Assembly (NCBI GenBank): GCA_017436225.1
Contig: JAFSDM010000031.1
Location: forward strand, 1-47,482
Length of the DNA stretch: 47,482 nucleotides
Direction of reading: 5' to 3'
Origin: Clostridia bacterium
GTDB lineage: Bacteria; Bacillota; Clostridia; Oscillospirales; Acutalibacteraceae
The notes beneath the pieces are model-generated. The model had not been told where the DNA came from. It worked only from the letters and a program-made list of their open reading frames with translations, and ran no database searches. Positions 46,774-47,482 of the stretch are shown in pieces (positions within the stretch are counted from its first letter, which is position 1; every line of letters starts with the position of its first letter). The position numbers and the translations under genes were made by a program.

Positions 46774-47482
46774 ATGAGCAAAAAGTTTGTTTATCTTTTC
46801 AAAGAGGGCGACGCTTCCATGCGTGAGCTTCTCGGCGGTAAAGGTGCTAACCTTGCAGAGATGACCAAAATCGGTCTTCCTGTTCCACAGGGCTTTACCG
46901 TAACCACTGAGGCTTGTACTCAGTACTATGAGGACGGCAGAAAAATCAATGATGATATTCAAGCCGAAATTATGGAATATATTGATAAAATGGAAGAAAT
47001 CACCGGCAAAAAGTTCGGCGATAAGGAAAATCCCCTTCTCGTTTCGGTTCGTTCAGGTGCAAGAGCATCTATGCCCGGTATGATGGATACTATCCTTAAC
47101 CTCGGTCTTAACGAGGAAGTTGTTGAAACTATGGCAGCACAGTCCGGCAACGCTCGTTGGGCATACGACTGCTATCGTCGTTTCATTCAGATGTATTCTG
47201 ACGTTGTTATGGAAGTTGGTAAGAAATACTTTGAAGAGCTTATCGACGAAATGAAAGAAGCTAAGGGCGTTACTCAGGACGTTGACCTTACTGCTGATGA
47301 CCTTAAGACTCTTGCTGAACAGTTCAAAGCAGAGTACAAAAACAAAATCGGTAAAGATTTCCCCTCTGATCCTAAAGAGCAGTTAATGGGCGCTGTTGAA
47401 GCAGTTTTCCGTTCATGGGACAACCCCCGTGCAAACGTTTACCGTCGTGACAACGATATTCCTTATTCTTGGGGTACCGCTG
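46774..47482 (+). CDS. ppdK: Pyruvate phosphate dikinase (3' end outside window)
   Basis: The first 236 residues of an enzyme usually near 880. The opening YLFKEGDASMRELLGGKGANLAEM and the nucleotide-binding SVRSGARASMPGMMDTILNLGL region (cut here to positions about 91-115) identify it clearly. It interconverts pyruvate, ATP and phosphate with PEP, AMP and pyrophosphate. In anaerobic clostridia it often serves glycolysis. Codon use is biased to GCT/GGT/CTT, like the BMP lipoprotein, suggesting high expression. The frame is open to the window edge. Confidence 0.95.
   Translation, partial: MSKKFVYLFKEGDASMRELLGGKGANLAEMTKIGLPVPQGFTVTTEACTQYYEDGRKINDDIQAEIMEYIDKMEEITGKKFGDKENPLLVSVRSGARASMPGMMDTILNLGLNEEVVETMAAQSGNARWAYDCYRRFIQMYSDVVMEVGKKYFEELIDEMKEAKGVTQDVDLTADDLKTLAEQFKAEYKNKIGKDFPSDPKEQLMGAVEAVFRSWDNPRANVYRRDNDIPYSWGTA

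Overview
The window reads as chromosome of an anaerobic, endospore-forming Clostridia member, most likely Oscillospiraceae/Ruminococcaceae-like (inference). The support is a GerA/SpoVAF-family spore germination protein, GatCAB, a YhaM-type HD nuclease, pyruvate phosphate dikinase, a clostridial nucleoside importer, clostridial tRNA genes with encoded CCA, and strong purine-rich ribosome binding sites. Core genes look GC-balanced. Between them lie visibly AT-rich accessory genes.

Layout. 1-3.3 kb: end of a probable LysR-type regulator, then three leftward accessory genes (membrane HTH regulator, lipoprotein, small membrane protein). 3.46-8.15 kb: rightward phage module (small-terminase-position protein, large terminase, portal, coiled-coil membrane protein, r1t-type holin, amidase). 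8.2-15.4 kb: FAD oxidoreductase, xpt, and a BMP-type nucleoside ABC importer. 15.4-22.3 kb: leftward alpha-glucan operon (binding protein, two permeases, MalQ, glycogen phosphorylase). 22.4-26.0 kb: tRNA-Ser followed by accessory genes. 26.1-28.2 kb: phosphodiesterase-like protein and M28 peptidase. 28.35-30.1 kb: tRNA-Leu, a PH-like membrane protein and a PHP-domain protein. 30.4-34.5 kb: dUTPase, three tandem NodB-type deacetylases and a YhaM homologue. 34.7 kb: mntP. 35.3-38.1 kb: leftward second phage module (scaffold-like protein, N4-gp56 family capsid, two small structural-position proteins). 38.1-40.6 kb: accessory genes. 40.7-47.5 kb: spore germination protein, split ThrE-like exporter, gatCAB, and the start of ppdK.

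Two unusual systems stand out. First, terminase/portal/lysis genes and scaffold/capsid genes sit about 27 kb apart in opposite orientation. Both begin with the same 46-bp block (3459-3504 and 38092-38137, a perfect inverted repeat) containing a terminator hairpin, and both carry the same non-consensus promoter layout, GAGAAA-N17-TAYAMT. All genes are open, but no integrase, replication or tail genes are visible. A dispersed, co-regulated, domesticated phage or gene-transfer-agent-like system is a fair hypothesis. Second, four arrays of short, sequence-variable hairpins (3301-3459, 22522-22717, 28475-28658, 38137-38315) each begin right after a terminator T-run. In each array the linkers in one half are reverse complements of those in the other half, an outer 8-10 nt stem is conserved, and the last hairpin supplies the -35 box of a promoter spaced 17 bp. 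These arrays front AT-rich accessory genes. A second adapter family (terminator arm copied around AAGAAGTAA-like tracts) does the same at other accessory genes. Together they look like modular promoter cassettes bordering exchangeable genes.
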